From Aselliscus stoliczkanus (taxonomy: Eukaryota; Chordata; Mammalia; Chiroptera; Hipposideridae), in assembly GCA_033961575.1 (NCBI GenBank), contig CM066731.1:84465501-84529500 (forward strand): a stretch of 64,000 nucleotides of DNA. The letters run 5' to 3'. Below the pieces are notes generated by a model. That model worked only from the letters and a program-made list of their open reading frames with translations. It was not told the origin of the DNA and searched no databases. Both the position numbers and the translations under genes were made by a program. This document shows, in pieces, positions 1-10,377 of the stretch (positions are counted from its first letter, which is position 1; each line of letters starts with the position of its first letter).

Positions 1-562
1 GTTGCGAGAAATAAGTCAGTCGGAGAAGGACAGGTACCATGTGATCTCACTTGTGTGTGGAGTCTGAAGAGCTGAGTGAACGATCAAAGTAAACAGACTC
101 GTAGGTGTAGAGGAAAAACTGAGGGTTGCTAGTTGGGAGGGGGGTGGGGATGGGGGAGAACGGGAAGGGATTAGACAGCATAAATAGACAACTACAATAT
201 TGCCACAGGGATATGAAACACAGTTCGGGGAATATAATAATGTTGTAAAAATTTTGTGGCATCTCAGATGGTCACATGTCTTGTTAGGGAGACCGTTTCA
301 TGGATGGAGTAGAGGCTTGATCACTGCACTGTACACCTGAAGCTGATGTATAGTATTGTATGCCAACTGCAACTGAATATGTGGATGGTCACGGGATGTG
401 GAGTATACTGTGGAGGGGAGTCAGGGGAGTTGTGATGGATATGTATGATATGGGGGGGGAGTGGGGTGGCGAACTGGGGGAGGAGGGGTTTTCACTTTGG
501 GGGGGTAAAGAGTATACCTATTGCATTGTGTTGTACACCTGAAACTAAAAAAAAACAACACA
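1..562 (+). mobile_element. LINE-1 3' end (ORF2 tail, 3' UTR, A-rich tail), cut by window start
   Basis: The first ~70 bases match the end of L1 ORF2 (the ISxSxKDxYHMISL-like C-terminus seen in the other copies here). A G-rich 3' UTR follows, ending near CACCTGAAACT and a run of A from about 543. The same 3' UTR is present on the opposite strand at 4260-4820, which confirms the orientation. The left end lies outside the window, so no TSD can be checked. It belongs to the youngest-looking L1 group in the window. Confidence 0.9.
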
Positions 563-572
563 AAAAAAACAC

Positions 573-2240
573 AGCATGGTACGGGCATAAAAACAGGCAC
601 ATAGATGAATGGAACACAATAAAGAGCGCAGAAATAAACCTATTCATATACGGTCAATTTATCTATGACAATCTAAGCAAGAATTTACATTGGAGTAAAG
701 ATAGTCTATTCAATAAATATTGCTGGGAAAATTGGATTGACACATGCAAAAAATGAAATTAGACCACCTCCTGACACCATATACAAGAAAAAATTCAAAA
801 TGGAGTAATGACTTAAATGTAAGACCTGAAACCATAAAACTCCTACAAGAAAATATAGGGAGTAAATTTACAGACATTACCCTAAGCAATATTTTTATTG
901 ATATATCCCACAGGCAAGGGAAGTAAAAGAAAAAAAAATGAATATATGGGATTACATCAAACTTAAAAGTTTTTTCATAGGAAAGGAAACCATCAATAAA
1001 ACAAGAAGGAAGCCTACTGCATAGAAGAAGATATTTGTCAATGATATGTCTGGTAAGGGGTTAATATCAAAAATTTATAAAACATTCATGCAACACAACA
1101 CCAAAAGAACAAACAACCCAATTAAAAAATGGGCAGAGGATATGAAGAGACATTTCTCTAAAGAGGACATACAGATGACCAACAGGCATATGAAAAATGT
1201 TCAACCTAATCATTAGAAAAATGCAAATAAAAACGACAATGAGATACCACCTCACTCCGGTCAGAATGGCTATCATCAATAAATCAACAAACAACAAGTG
1301 CTGGTGAAGTTTTGGGGAAAAGGGAACCTTGGTACACTGTTGGTGGGACTGCAGATTGGTGCAGCCACTATGGAAATCAGTATGGAGGTATCTCAGTATG
1401 GAGGTACCTAATGACCCAGCAATTGCACTCTTAGGTTTTTATCCAGAGAAACCCAAGACACTAATTCGAAAAGATATATGCACCCCTATGTTCATTGCAA
1501 TGCTATTTACAATAGCCAAGACTTAGAAACAATTGAAATGCCCATTGGTAGACGACTGGATTCAGAAACTGTGGTACATTTATACAATGGAGTATTACTC
1601 AGCTCTAAAGAAGAATGAAATCATACCATTTGCAATGATATGAATGGACCTAGGGAACATTATGCTAAGTGAAATAAGTCAGTCGGAGAAAGACAAATAC
1701 CATATGATCTCACTTACATGTGGAATCTGAAGAACTGAATAAATGAACAATGTAAACAGAAATAGACTCAGAGACATAGAGGAAAAACTGATGGTTGCTG
1801 GATAGGAGGGGGTGGGGATGAGGGAGAAGGGGAAGGGATGAGACAACATAAATTGGTAACTTCAATATTGTCACAGGGATAGGAAAGACAGTTTGGGAAA
1901 TATAATCAATAATGTTGTAAATTTTTTTAGGGAGTCAGATGGACTCATATCTTGTTAGGGAGACCACTTCATGGTGAGTGTAGAGGCCTGACCACTGCAT
2001 TGTACATCTGAAGCTGCCATTGAATAATATTACATGTCAACTATAATTTAATATATATAAAGCCATGAGAAGTGGAGTACAGTATGGGGAGTGGATTCAA
2101 TGGAATTGTAATAGATATTTATGATATCGGGGGGTGGGTGTGTGGGGGAGTGGGGGATGGGGTTGTCATTTTGTGAGGGGTGAAAAGCATAAACATTGTT
2201 TTGTATACCTGAAACTAATAATAATTTTAAAAAATTTTTA
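573..2240 (+). mobile_element. 5'-truncated LINE-1: ORF2 C-terminal part plus 3' UTR
   Basis: Frames across 580-1740 read as the last ~370 codons of L1 ORF2 (reverse-transcriptase tail and C-terminal segment), broken by stops and frameshifts, for example around 1390 where a short GTATGGAGGTA repeat appears. The 3' UTR runs from about 1745 and ends with CCTGAAACTAATAATAA and an A/T tail near 2240. The element starts directly behind the A tail of the preceding L1 copy, so that copy may have inserted into it. It is non-functional. Confidence 0.88.
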
Positions 2241-2347
2241 AAAAGAAAATATTTGAAAAGGGAAAGAACTTAGTATTGCCAATACTATTTTGAAAAGGAT
2301 AAATAAAGTTGGAGGACTTATATTACCTCATTTTAAAACTTACAGTA

Positions 2348-2454
2348 GGGCCAGCCGAGTGGCGTAGTGGTTAAGCGCTGGCTTGGGAAGCCAGCGGCCC
2401 GGTTCAGGTCCCACATATGAGGGCCAGTGACACTGACCTCAAAAATAAAAAAAA
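2348..2454 (+). mobile_element. Short tRNA-derived SINE (head-only form)
   Basis: About 95 bp of tRNA-like head followed by an A-rich tail. Box A-like GTGGTTAAGCGC and box B-like GGTTCAGGTCC are visible, so it would be transcribed by RNA polymerase III when young. It is flanked by the direct repeat AACTTACAGTA (2337-2347) and AACTTACAATA (2455-2465), the result of L1-mediated insertion. The same head is found in the short SINE at 39730-39840 and at the 5' end of the long SINEs at 37874, 47937 and 54844. Confidence 0.9.
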
Positions 2455-2840
2455 AACTTACAATAAAGCTATAATAATCAAGACAGTATAGTATTGTAGA
2501 AAACATATATAAATTAATAGACTAGATCAAGAAATACACATATAAAAATGTGACCAATTGAATTTTGACAATAACACAAAGGAAATTCAATGAATAAAAG
2601 GTATTTTTTTCAACAACCTGTGTTGAAACAATTGAACACACACAAACACACACGAGGTCTGACAATTAGGTTTGCGAACTCATCCTAGAAAAAGTGCTAC
2701 ATACCTCATAGCTGAATATCACTTTGGTCACCTTCGAAGTACTCCCCTTGGGAAGCTGTGCACTGACGTCAGCTCCTAGTTCACCCTTCAAAGCAATTTT
2801 GGAACTCTTTTTCTGCAATGGCCATCAGCGAATGGCCATG

Positions 2841-2841
2841 G

Positions 2842-2902
<61 letters not shown>

Positions 2903-3050
2903 GTTGACATGTAATATTATTCAACGGCAGCTTCAGATGTACAATGCTGTGGTCAGGCCTCTACACTCACCATGAAATGGTCTCCCTAACAAGATATGAG
3001 TCCATTTGACTCCCTAAAAATTATTTACAACATTATTGATTATATTCCCC
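2841..3050 (-). mobile_element. Inverted L1 3' UTR scrap with (TA)n, inside the mariner
   Basis: 2892-3048 is a near reverse complement of about 1885-2060, a piece from the middle of an L1 3' UTR with no A tail. It follows a (TA)n tract. AATGGCCAT occurs three times around it: twice just before and once just after. It therefore lacks the poly(A) end of normal retrotransposition and looks like a filler or templated insertion. Confidence 0.75.
2843..2894. repeat. (TA)n microsatellite
   Basis: About 26 uninterrupted TA units. The tract lies where the L1 3' UTR scrap would have its short ATATATATA stretch, so it probably expanded from that seed. It is expected to be length-polymorphic. Confidence 0.95.
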
Positions 3051-4035
3051 AATGGCCATCATATTACCCTTGATGACCTGAATGTCATCAAAATGTCTTC
3101 CTTTTGATATTTCCTTTATCTCTAGGTTAAGAAAGAAGTCATTGGGGGGGTCAGATCAGGTGAGTAGGGAGGATGTTCCAATACATTTATTTGTTTACAG
3201 GCTAGTAACTCCTTCACAGACAGTGCCCTATGAGCTGGTACATTGCCGTGATAGAAGAGCCATAAATTGTTGGTGAAAAGTTTTGGTGGTCTAACTTTTC
3301 TCACAGTGTTTTCAGCACTTCCAAATAGTAAACTTTATTAAGTGTTTGTTCATGGAAATTCATAATGAATAATCCCTCTGATATTAAAAAAACTAGCAAC
3401 ATCGTTGCAACAAGTTCGTGAACTTAACTGTCAGACCTTCATATTTATAATTTGTGTATAAATATACATAATCTATAAATTTCATTCCCGGGTAAACACT
3501 CAAGAAAAATGCACCCTTTAGCCCACAAAAAAGTTTTTACAAGTATGTTTATTGCAACATTATTCTTTATAGTCTCTAGATGCAAACTACTCAAATTTCC
3601 ATCAATAGTAAAAGTGATACAATGGAACAGGGGAATAGATGTTACAATAGTGTAAACATGATGTTTTCATATGGTGGAATAATAAATATACCATAAAGAA
3701 AATAATCTATAACATCATATAGTATGGGTGAATTTCACATTATGTTCAGTGGCAGAATCAGACAGAAAGCACTATATGTTATATGTTTCCACTTCATTCC
3801 GGTTCAAAACAGGAAAACTGGTCTCTGATGTGAAACATCAGGATTGTGATGAGATTCCTTTGGGACAGATAAGAAGTGACTAGGGAGGCATGAGGGTGGT
3901 TTTCTGGGAACTGGCCATGATTTGGGTTCCAAGTTCCAAGATCATGATTAGTTTGAGAGATTCATCAAGCTGAAAACCAGTAATTTGTATATATTTCTGA
4001 GCACGTATGCTTCAATAAAAAGTTTACGTTAACAA

Positions 4036-4243
4036 AACAGCAAAAATTTATTCTTTTAAAACGTATGCAATTTATATCCAACTTTACAAGAATACAGGGG
4101 GTTGCATAAAAGTGAAACACATCTTCCTCTGATGTCATCCTTTTTATTTTTATTAAGGGGTATTTCTCTGAAGTTCAACTCTTTTCTCAGTTGCCGAGTT
4201 GTCTCTAATGCGTCAATTTAACACTGCTCAAGAGTTGGTTGGC
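4036..4243. other. Unassigned sequence left of L1 derivative A1
   Basis: No feature recognised. It joins with 7521 onwards to form the pre-insertion locus, because the L1 derivative between them is bounded by a perfect TSD. AGGGGGTTGCATAAAAGTG near 4096 looks like it could be the end of an old DNA transposon, but I could not find its partner. Confidence 0.4.
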
Positions 4244-4259
4244 CACCCTCCATCATTTT
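4244..4259. repeat. Left target-site duplication of L1 derivative A1
   Basis: CACCCTCCATCATTTT, identical to 7505-7520. On the minus-strand insertion it ends in TTTT before GA, consistent with the T-rich cleavage site of L1 endonuclease. It shows that 4260-7504 was inserted as one unit. Confidence 0.95.
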
Positions 4260-4984
4260 TTTTTAAAAAATTAGTTTCAGGTATACAACACAATGCAATA
4301 GTTATACTCTTTACCACCCAAAGTGACAAAACCCCTCCCTCAGTTCGCCACCCACTCCTCCCCCAGCTCCACATTATACATATCCACTACAATTCCTTTG
4401 ACTCCCTTCCACAGTATACTCCACATCCCATGACTATCTATGTATTCAATTACAGTTGACATACAGTATTATACATCAGCTTCAGGTGTACAGTGCAGTG
4501 ATCAAGCCTCTACTCCATCCATGAAGTGGTCTCCCTAACAAGACATGTGACTATCTGACATGCCACAAAATTTTTACAATATTATATTCCCTGAACTGTG
4601 TTTCATATCCCTGTGGCAATATTGTGGTTGTCTATCTATGCTGTCTAATTCCTTCCACTTCCCCCTTATCCCCACACCCCTCCCAACTAGCAACCCTCAG
4701 TTTTTCCTCTATATCTGAGTCTGTTTACTTTGATCATTCATTCAGTTTTTCAGATTCCACATATAAGTGAGATCATATGGTATTTGTCTTTCTCCGACTG
4801 ACTTATTTCACTTAACATAATAGTCTCTTCACAACATTATCAATTACATTCCCAGAACTGCCCGCATAACCCTGTGGCAACATTGTAGTCACCCACCTAT
4901 GCTGTCCAAAACCTTCCCCCTCTTCCTCATCTCCATTCCCTCCCAGCCAGCAACCATCAGTTTTTCCTTTATATCTGCTTGATA

Positions 4985-5565
4985 TGACTTCAATCTTCTT
5001 AAATTTACTGAGACTTGTTTTGTGGCCTAACGTGGTCTATCTTGGAAAATGTCCCATGTGTACTTGAGAAGAATGTATATTCTGCGTTTTCAGGGTGAAA
5101 TGCTCTAAAAATATCGACGAAGTCCAGCTGGTCTAAAGTGTCATTTAAGGCCACTCTTTCCATGTTGATTTTCTTTCCAGAGGATCTGTCCGTTGGTGAC
5201 AATGGGGTGTTGAAGTCCTCTACTAGAATACTGTTACTGTTGATCTCTGTCTTTATGTCTGTCAAAATCTGTTATACGTAATTAGGAGTTCCTATGTTGG
5301 GTGCATAGATGTTTATTAAGGTTATAGTGCCCTTCTTTGTCTTTTACTGTAGTCATTTTAAAGTCTATTTTGTCCAAAATAAGTATTGGTACTCCAGCTT
5401 TTTTTTTTCTCATTTCCATTTGCATGAAATATCTTATTCCATCTGTAAATAGCATACACATGTGTCCTATTTTCTTATCCACTCAGCCACTCTCTGTCTT
5501 TTGATTGGAGCATTTAGCCCATACACATTTAAAATGATTATTGATATGTGCATATGTATTGCCAT
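4985..5565 (-). pseudogene. L1 ORF2 endonuclease remnant of A1
   Basis: The homologous ORF2 start is the ATG at 5563-5565. Pieces in different frames give KAGVPILILDKIDFKMTTVKD and VEDFNTPLSPTDRSSGKK (the DFNTPLS block around catalytic D and N in the L1 apurinic-type endonuclease), and then TFFSSTHGTFSKIDHV, close to the end of the domain. The open frames at 5282-5482 and 5005-5265 are separated by a frameshift and stop. Nothing of the reverse transcriptase follows, because the L1 derivative is deleted from here to its 3' UTR. Confidence 0.85.
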
Positions 5566-5604
5566 TTTGTTATTTGTATTCCTTGTCTGCCTGGGTTAGC
5601 TTGT

Positions 5605-6496
5605 TTACCCCTTTCTTTTGTTTAAAAAAAGGCCTTTTAACATTTCTTGCAATGTTGGTTTGGTGGTAATGAATTCCTTAAGCTTATTCTTTTCTGAGAA
5701 GCTCTTTATTTCTCCTTCAATTTTAAGTGATAGCCATGCTGGGTAGAGCAATCTTGGTTGTAGGCCTTCATTCTGTGTCACTTTGAATATCTCCTGCCAT
5801 TCCCTTCTGGACTGCAGAGTTTCTGTAGACAAGTCAGCTGTTAGTCTAACAGGAGTTCCTTTGTATGTAACCTGCTGTCTTTCTCTTGCTGCTTTTAGTA
5901 TTCTGTCTCTGTCTTTAGTCTTTGTCATTTTAACTATGAGGTGTCTTGGTGTGGACATGTTTGGTTTCAGCTTTTTGTAACCCTCTGTACTTCCTGGGAA
6001 TGTATGTTGATTTCCTTCACCAGGGTAGGGAAGTTTTTCAGTCATTATTTTCTCAAATACATTCTTGACCCTTTGCTTCTTCTCTTCTACTTCTGGTATT
6101 CCTATGAGTCAAAGCTGGTTGCGCTTCATCTTGTCCCATAGGGCTCTTAAACTATTTTCATTGTTTTTTATTCTTTGGTCTTTTTGTTGTGCCAACTGGG
6201 TGATTTCTGCTATTTTGTCTTCCAAATTGCTGATCCGCTTCTCTGCTTCATCTATTCTACTGGTGATTCCTTCGAGTGTGTTCTTCATTTCAGTTATTGT
6301 ATTCTTTAGTTCTAACTGGTTGTTTTTTTATGATTTCTCTGTTCTTCCTTATGTCCTCACTAAGTTTGTTAAACATTCTTATCATCAGTGTTCTAAACTC
6401 TGTCTCTGAAAGGTTGGATCCCTCTGTTTCATTTAGTTCCATTTCTGGAGGTTTCTTCTGATCTTTTACTTGTGACATGTTTCTTTGTTTCCTCAT
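5605..6496 (-). pseudogene. L1 ORF1 (RNA-binding chaperone) of A1, frameshifted
   Basis: ORF1p normally trimerises and coats L1 RNA. The likely start is MRKQRNMSQ (ATG ending at 6496), followed by an N-terminal part with LSETEFRTLMIRMFNKLSED before the coiled coil. The RNA-binding and C-terminal part is open in 5605-6045: STPRHLIVKM, then ILKAARERQQVTYKGTPVRL, then the LQPRLLYPAWLS motif near the end of the family. A T-run near 6325 shifts the frame. At ~297 codons the span matches a full-length ORF1, so the deletion did not remove it. Confidence 0.88.
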
Positions 6497-6499
6497 TCT

Positions 6500-7504
6500 G
6501 GCTGTTGCTCTGGGATTGCTTTGATGTATTAGATAGATCACCAGGAGAGCCCTGGCTGGATCATGCAGGCACACAGCTCACGGCCCAACACTCCAGGAAA
6601 ACTCCCAGTCTCGGCCTGTGCCAATCAGCTGCTCACAGATCAGGCCGAGCAGCCCGACAACCAATCACCAGCCTGGCAACTCTGCAAGCACAGTGTGGAG
6701 AGTGGGAGTCCGAGGCAGCCGTGCACTCTTGCGTTTAAGTGAGCAGCCTGTTGGAGCCAGAGCACGCCCACCAGGCGTTTCCCTGGCAATACAGTATAAG
6801 CCGGGCAGAGGGTGGGGATCCAAGTTCGCATGCACCCACGTGTACGCACACATGCACTTCTGCACCAAGTTCACCAGACCAATGAGATCCCGGACCTGAT
6901 GCTCTGTGGGAGGGCCCAACCCTGGCAAAATGGCATCCTCCCTACACCACTCACGTGCAGGCTCCACACCAGGGGAACAATAGTCCAAAAACCTCCAGCC
7001 TTTGCACCAAAGGTGCTCAGTTCAGTCTGTCCCCGCAGGCTCCTGGGCCCGGCTCACACAGCTACTCCCTCCATCAGGAATCAAGTAAGTGCTCACCGGC
7101 GAGCAAGCTCGGGCGCCGGCCCCACTGATTCTCTAGCCACTCTTAGCCTCATCAAGCTGAGCAAAGAGAGCCCTCACTAATTTACTGCCAGCTCTCTTGG
7201 AACTTCTCTTCCCGGCCAAGGAACTCTGGGCTGGTGAGCTTAGTGTGCGGTCGGAGGGTCTCCCCCCCAACCTGAGAAGCTTCCCCACACTTTGGGCTTC
7301 CCTCACGGGGCTCACCCTCTCTCATCTCTGCCTGTCCTACCAGACCCGACGTGGCCTCCTCTTTAAGTTCTTCGTTTAGTGGTTCTGTTCATCTAGTGTT
7401 CCGGGGATCTACGGGGTTGAATGCTGTATAATTTGTTTGTAATTTTGGTGTGATCCTGGGAGGTAGTTAGCACAGCATCTATTCTGCCATTTTACCAGGG
7501 GATT
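6500..7504 (-). promoter_or_regulatory. GC-rich L1 5' region of A1 (putative internal promoter)
   Basis: This kilobase is richer in G and C than the surrounding sequence and ends exactly at the TSD, so it is the 5' end of the element. The homologous region in copy A2 (about 53980-55480) confirms it. L1 5' UTRs carry the internal polymerase II promoter, but no individual promoter motif was established here. The short open frames inside (for example 6665-6988) are not conserved genes. Confidence 0.6.
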
Positions 7505-7520
7505 CACCCTCCATCATTTT
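7505..7520. repeat. Right target-site duplication of L1 derivative A1
   Basis: CACCCTCCATCATTTT, the exact partner of 4244-4259. Confidence 0.95.
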
Positions 7521-8884
7521 GATTGCATTTTCCTAAGACATGTCAGTTGCACACACCAAGCCACATGCAGACTGGAAATGAAGGGCTTTTGTGGAACATC
7601 CCTGCTGTGTGGGATGGGCATTGTTGCTTCACTTTATGATAGGCTGTGCATCCTACCATACTCCTAACAACAAAGTGTTGCCTATACATTCATCTGGTAG
7701 TTGTCCCATGGTCTCTGCAGACACTTCATTAATCTGAAAGTATTTTACCACATAACACCCCAAGCTAAGCAGGAAGTCCATCACCCAAAGGATCTTGCCA
7801 TTATACCATTGTGCACCAAATTCTGGGTTCTTTACTTCCCTCCTTCCATCTCCTATTACTCCACACTCAAGGAGGCATAAAGGAGCCCTCGGTGATTTTC
7901 TTTTTTCTTAAGGTTTCTTGGTCTTTTAGCCTCCTAACCAACTCACAGTGTCCCAATTCTTCTTTCACTCAGCCTCTAATTTGACTGAAGTCAGATATTT
8001 ATAACCAGCATTTCCCTCAGTGAGGGTTGTTGTTAAGAGGGATGCTAGATAGATAGAATCAAGTCTTGCCTGGTCGGAGGGGGTGAAGAAAAGTTTTCTT
8101 TCAAACACAACCTTATGGAAAAATATTAAAAAAGCAAAGGGTGAGATTGGCCAATATTTTACATAATGGCAATACATCATTATACTCACAGTGTCTATGT
8201 CACTTTCCTCAATTGTCTTTGCTTTCTTAATCATCCCTACTTCTAGGATTCAGAAAAAGGAGAGATGGTATTCACCACACCCCAGAAGTGTGAAGTGGGT
8301 ACAAAAACTTTGATGTCACATTCCTATGATTGAGGAACAGTTGTGCCACATTCACTTAACTTCATAGAGATGCAGAGTTTTTGAAATATTTCATTTTTAA
8401 AGTAACAGAAGTACCAGCATTTCGTTTAGTCAATTTTTATGTAAATATCTTTAAAGAGAATTCCATACTCAGAACATTCAAGCTATAAATCAGGATTTAT
8501 TGCAAAAATCCAATGATTAAACTGTACCACAGTGGTTCAGGAGTTGTTACTAAACTTGGCGTCCATACTGAGTGTCCCCCAATTGCTATGAGCTGATAAT
8601 GATAGCATCTTCCTTTTAGATTTTCTGTCTTCTCCTGAAGTGTCAGACAATCAGCTGTCAGTGAAATTGAGTTAATATGTATGAACAGCGGTGCATGTTG
8701 GTGATGGATTAATGATAGTTCACTTCCTTCATGATATTGATGTCTGCTTTTCTTTTCTATTTTATTATTTCTGCTTCTAATTTTCTTTTGACTGTTAAAA
8801 TATAGTTTCCAATCAATTAACAATTTGTTTGTAACCCACAACTTGCCTTCTTTTAAACAGGACCTAGAAACCCAAAAGTCCAAG
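7521..8884. other. Unassigned sequence
   Basis: No recognisable gene or repeat. A 128-codon minus-strand frame at 8497-8883 has biased composition and no motif I recognise; I treat it as chance. Confidence 0.4.
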
Positions 8885-9115
8885 TGAAAAGATCAATAAA
8901 TATGACTGCATTGAAATTTAAAATCACTGTACTCATGTATTACAATAATCACCATCAACAAAGTGAAAATCAGGTGTTAGGCTGAGAAAAATATTTTTAA
9001 AATATGTAACTAAGAGTTATTAAGCAAAATAGTTGAAGAGATAATATATACCAGTAAGAAAGAGATAAATAAAAAATAGAAAATGATAAAAGATATGGAT
9101 GCAGGATTTTTGGAT
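8885..9115 (+). mobile_element. Ancient L1 (L1M) ORF2 fragment, left half
   Basis: AAAAGATCAATAAATATGAC and the following bases follow the L1 ORF2 stretch that encodes the segment after the reverse transcriptase, with many substitutions. It continues at 9747 after the (TG)n and the LTR, so the LTR inserted into this old L1. Confidence 0.6.
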
Positions 9116-9121
9116 GTGTGT

Positions 9122-9168
<47 letters not shown>
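9116..9168. repeat. (TG)n microsatellite
   Basis: About 22 TG units, with one interruption (TGTGTATTG) near the left end. It lies directly at the LTR boundary and blurs it. Confidence 0.95.
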
Positions 9169-9170
<2 letters not shown>

Positions 9171-9746
9171 ACACCGGGATTAGTGGTCTTCTGGCACTGA
9201 AGAATGGAGACACAGACCAGAGAGGTAAAGTTTGCAGCAGAGAATAGCTTTATTAGAGCAGAAAGTAACAGCTCTCAAAATGAGAGGGAGTCCCAACTGG
9301 GATGCCCACTAGTTAGGGCAAAGCTTTGGCTTTTATACCTTTTGTATGGCTGGGGAGAGGGGTTGCCTGGGCCTCTTGGCACTATTATCAGATTTACATT
9401 GTTGCTTAGCCCAGAGGAGGCATTTTTCCTTAGAGCTTAACCACCTTAATCAATGTCTCTGCTCTGAGAGGAGCATGTTAGCCAGAGACTGGTTTTGAAG
9501 AAAGGACTCCTGACAGTCTTATGTTATACTAAATAACCTCTTTGAAGATATGCATTCTGCCTGAGAATCTCTGACTTGGAAAAAGAGGCTTCCTTCTCCC
9601 CCACCTGAGTTTGTCACTCTGGTGGGTCCTGTGACTTAAACCTATCTGTTAGCTAATAAAATTATTTCCCTGACTTTGTTATGGTTTCCACCCTGATCCC
9701 TTCTACCATGGCAATTTCCCTGACTGCCTATAATTTTCCTATCTCA
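9166..9746 (-). mobile_element. Solo LTR of a class I (gammaretrovirus-like) endogenous retrovirus
   Basis: On the minus strand the element begins TGAGATAGGAAAATTATAGG (9746 leftwards), has a TATA box (TATAAAA, 9331-9337) and a polyadenylation signal (AATAAA, 9249-9254) about 80 bp further on, and ends near CTAATCCCGGTGTGTAC. That TATA-to-poly(A) spacing fits an ordinary R region. There is no internal retroviral sequence and no second LTR, so it is a solo LTR. The TSD could not be resolved because the 3' end merges with (TG)n. Class assignment is inference. Confidence 0.65.
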
Positions 9747-10095
9747 ATATGAACAGACAATTCATCAAAAAGATGGTTAATAAACATAGGAAAAATTACT
9801 TAAACACACTAATAATTAAAGATGTGCTAATTATAATTAAAATGAAATACTATTTATCCTCTATCAGATTAGAATAATTATTTGCATATAATATAAGAAC
9901 ACTGGAGAGTACATGAGAAACTAACTGTATAATATATTATTGATGGTAGTGTCAATTACTACACTTCTCTGGGAGGAGATTTTGCAACATCTCTTCAAAT
10001 TAAAAACATGTATCTCTTTTACAACCCAGCTATGTAATTGCTTAGTCTCTACCCTTGAGAAACATTTGCACACATGCATATGGAGGCCTGTACTA
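9747..10095 (+). mobile_element. Ancient L1 (L1M) ORF2 fragment, right half
   Basis: AACAGACAATTCATCAAAAAG followed by TTAATAAACATAGGAAAAATT matches the old L1 ORF2 C-terminal coding sequence, and ATTTGCACACATGCATATGG lies near the end. It is colinear with 8885-9115. Confidence 0.7.
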
Positions 10096-10099
10096 ATAG

Positions 10100-10262
10100 G
10101 TATCATTTATCAATAAATTGCTTCCACTGTTATAAGTGCTTTGCATGCTTAAATGTCTTTAATTCTCATTCCTTTCTATTAGTATGCCCGTTTTACAAAT
10201 TTAGGATCTAGGATTTGTTGAACCCAAGTAGCCTGGCTCCAGAAACTGTTTTCTTTCCCATT
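10100..10262 (-). mobile_element. MIR SINE relic
   Basis: AGTGCTTTGCATGCTTAAATG, TCTTTAATTCTCATT, then CCCGTTTTACAAATTTAGGA and GAACCCAAGTAGCCTGGCTCC follow the reverse complement of MIR. Confidence 0.7.
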
Positions 10263-10377
10263 ATGCCATATTATCTTTCAAGAGAATTGTCCTCTTGTAA
10301 AAGGATCCTCATTGCAACATTGTAACAGAAAAAAGTGCTAAGTGATTTGGAATGTAACACTTCCGGAAAAAAGAATT

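Larger units (their letters stand above)
2654..3440 (-). mobile_element. Mariner DNA transposon, internally deleted, non-functional
   Basis: The ends form inverted repeats: GAGGTCTGACAATTAGGTTTGCG on the left, and on the right the reverse complement of GTTCGTGAACTTAACTGTCAGACC. Minus-strand translation at 3122-3304 gives a degraded mariner transposase segment with HGNVPAHRALSV and HPPYSPDL. These correspond to the blocks of the family that hold the second and third catalytic aspartates; the first D here has become G. Without the L1 scrap at 2841-3050 it is about 580 bp, much shorter than a ~1.3 kb autonomous mariner. A second copy lies at 11731-15576. Confidence 0.9.
2244..4035 (+). mobile_element. 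Ancient L1 (L1M-type) fragment, interrupted by a SINE and a mariner
   Basis: Before the interruptions the sequence follows mammalian L1 ORF2 (around AAAGTTGGAGGACTTATATTACC and AAGCTATAATAATCAAGAC, then the stretch ending TTTCAACAACCTGTG). After the mariner, 3480-4035 reads as a degenerate ORF2 tail and L1M 3' UTR ending in CAATAAAAAGTTTACG. Colinearity across the SINE (2348-2454) and the mariner (2654-3440) shows that one old L1 was split twice. Confidence 0.75.
4260..7504 (-). mobile_element. L1 derivative A1: 5' region, ORF1 and endonuclease joined to 3' UTR (HAL1-like)
   Basis: Read on the minus strand: a GC-rich 5' region (7504 to about 6500), ORF1 (6496 to 5605), the beginning of ORF2 with the endonuclease part (5565 to about 4980), then a direct jump to the L1 3' UTR near 4977. 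The reverse transcriptase and C-terminal region are absent. A perfect 16-bp TSD (4244-4259 and 7505-7520) brackets the ~3.2 kb unit. The same junction is found in the copy at 51774-55480. The 3' end is odd: a second L1 3' end (4260-4822, including the last ORF2 codons) follows the truncated 3' UTR at 4823-4977. It should have depended on intact L1 for movement. Confidence 0.85.

Noticed and set aside
4985..5565. Functional endonuclease gene in A1
   Set aside because: Frameshift and stop between the two halves, so it cannot make a complete domain.
9116..9168. Regulatory Z-DNA element
   Set aside because: (TG)n can form Z-DNA, but there is no gene nearby and nothing else suggests function.
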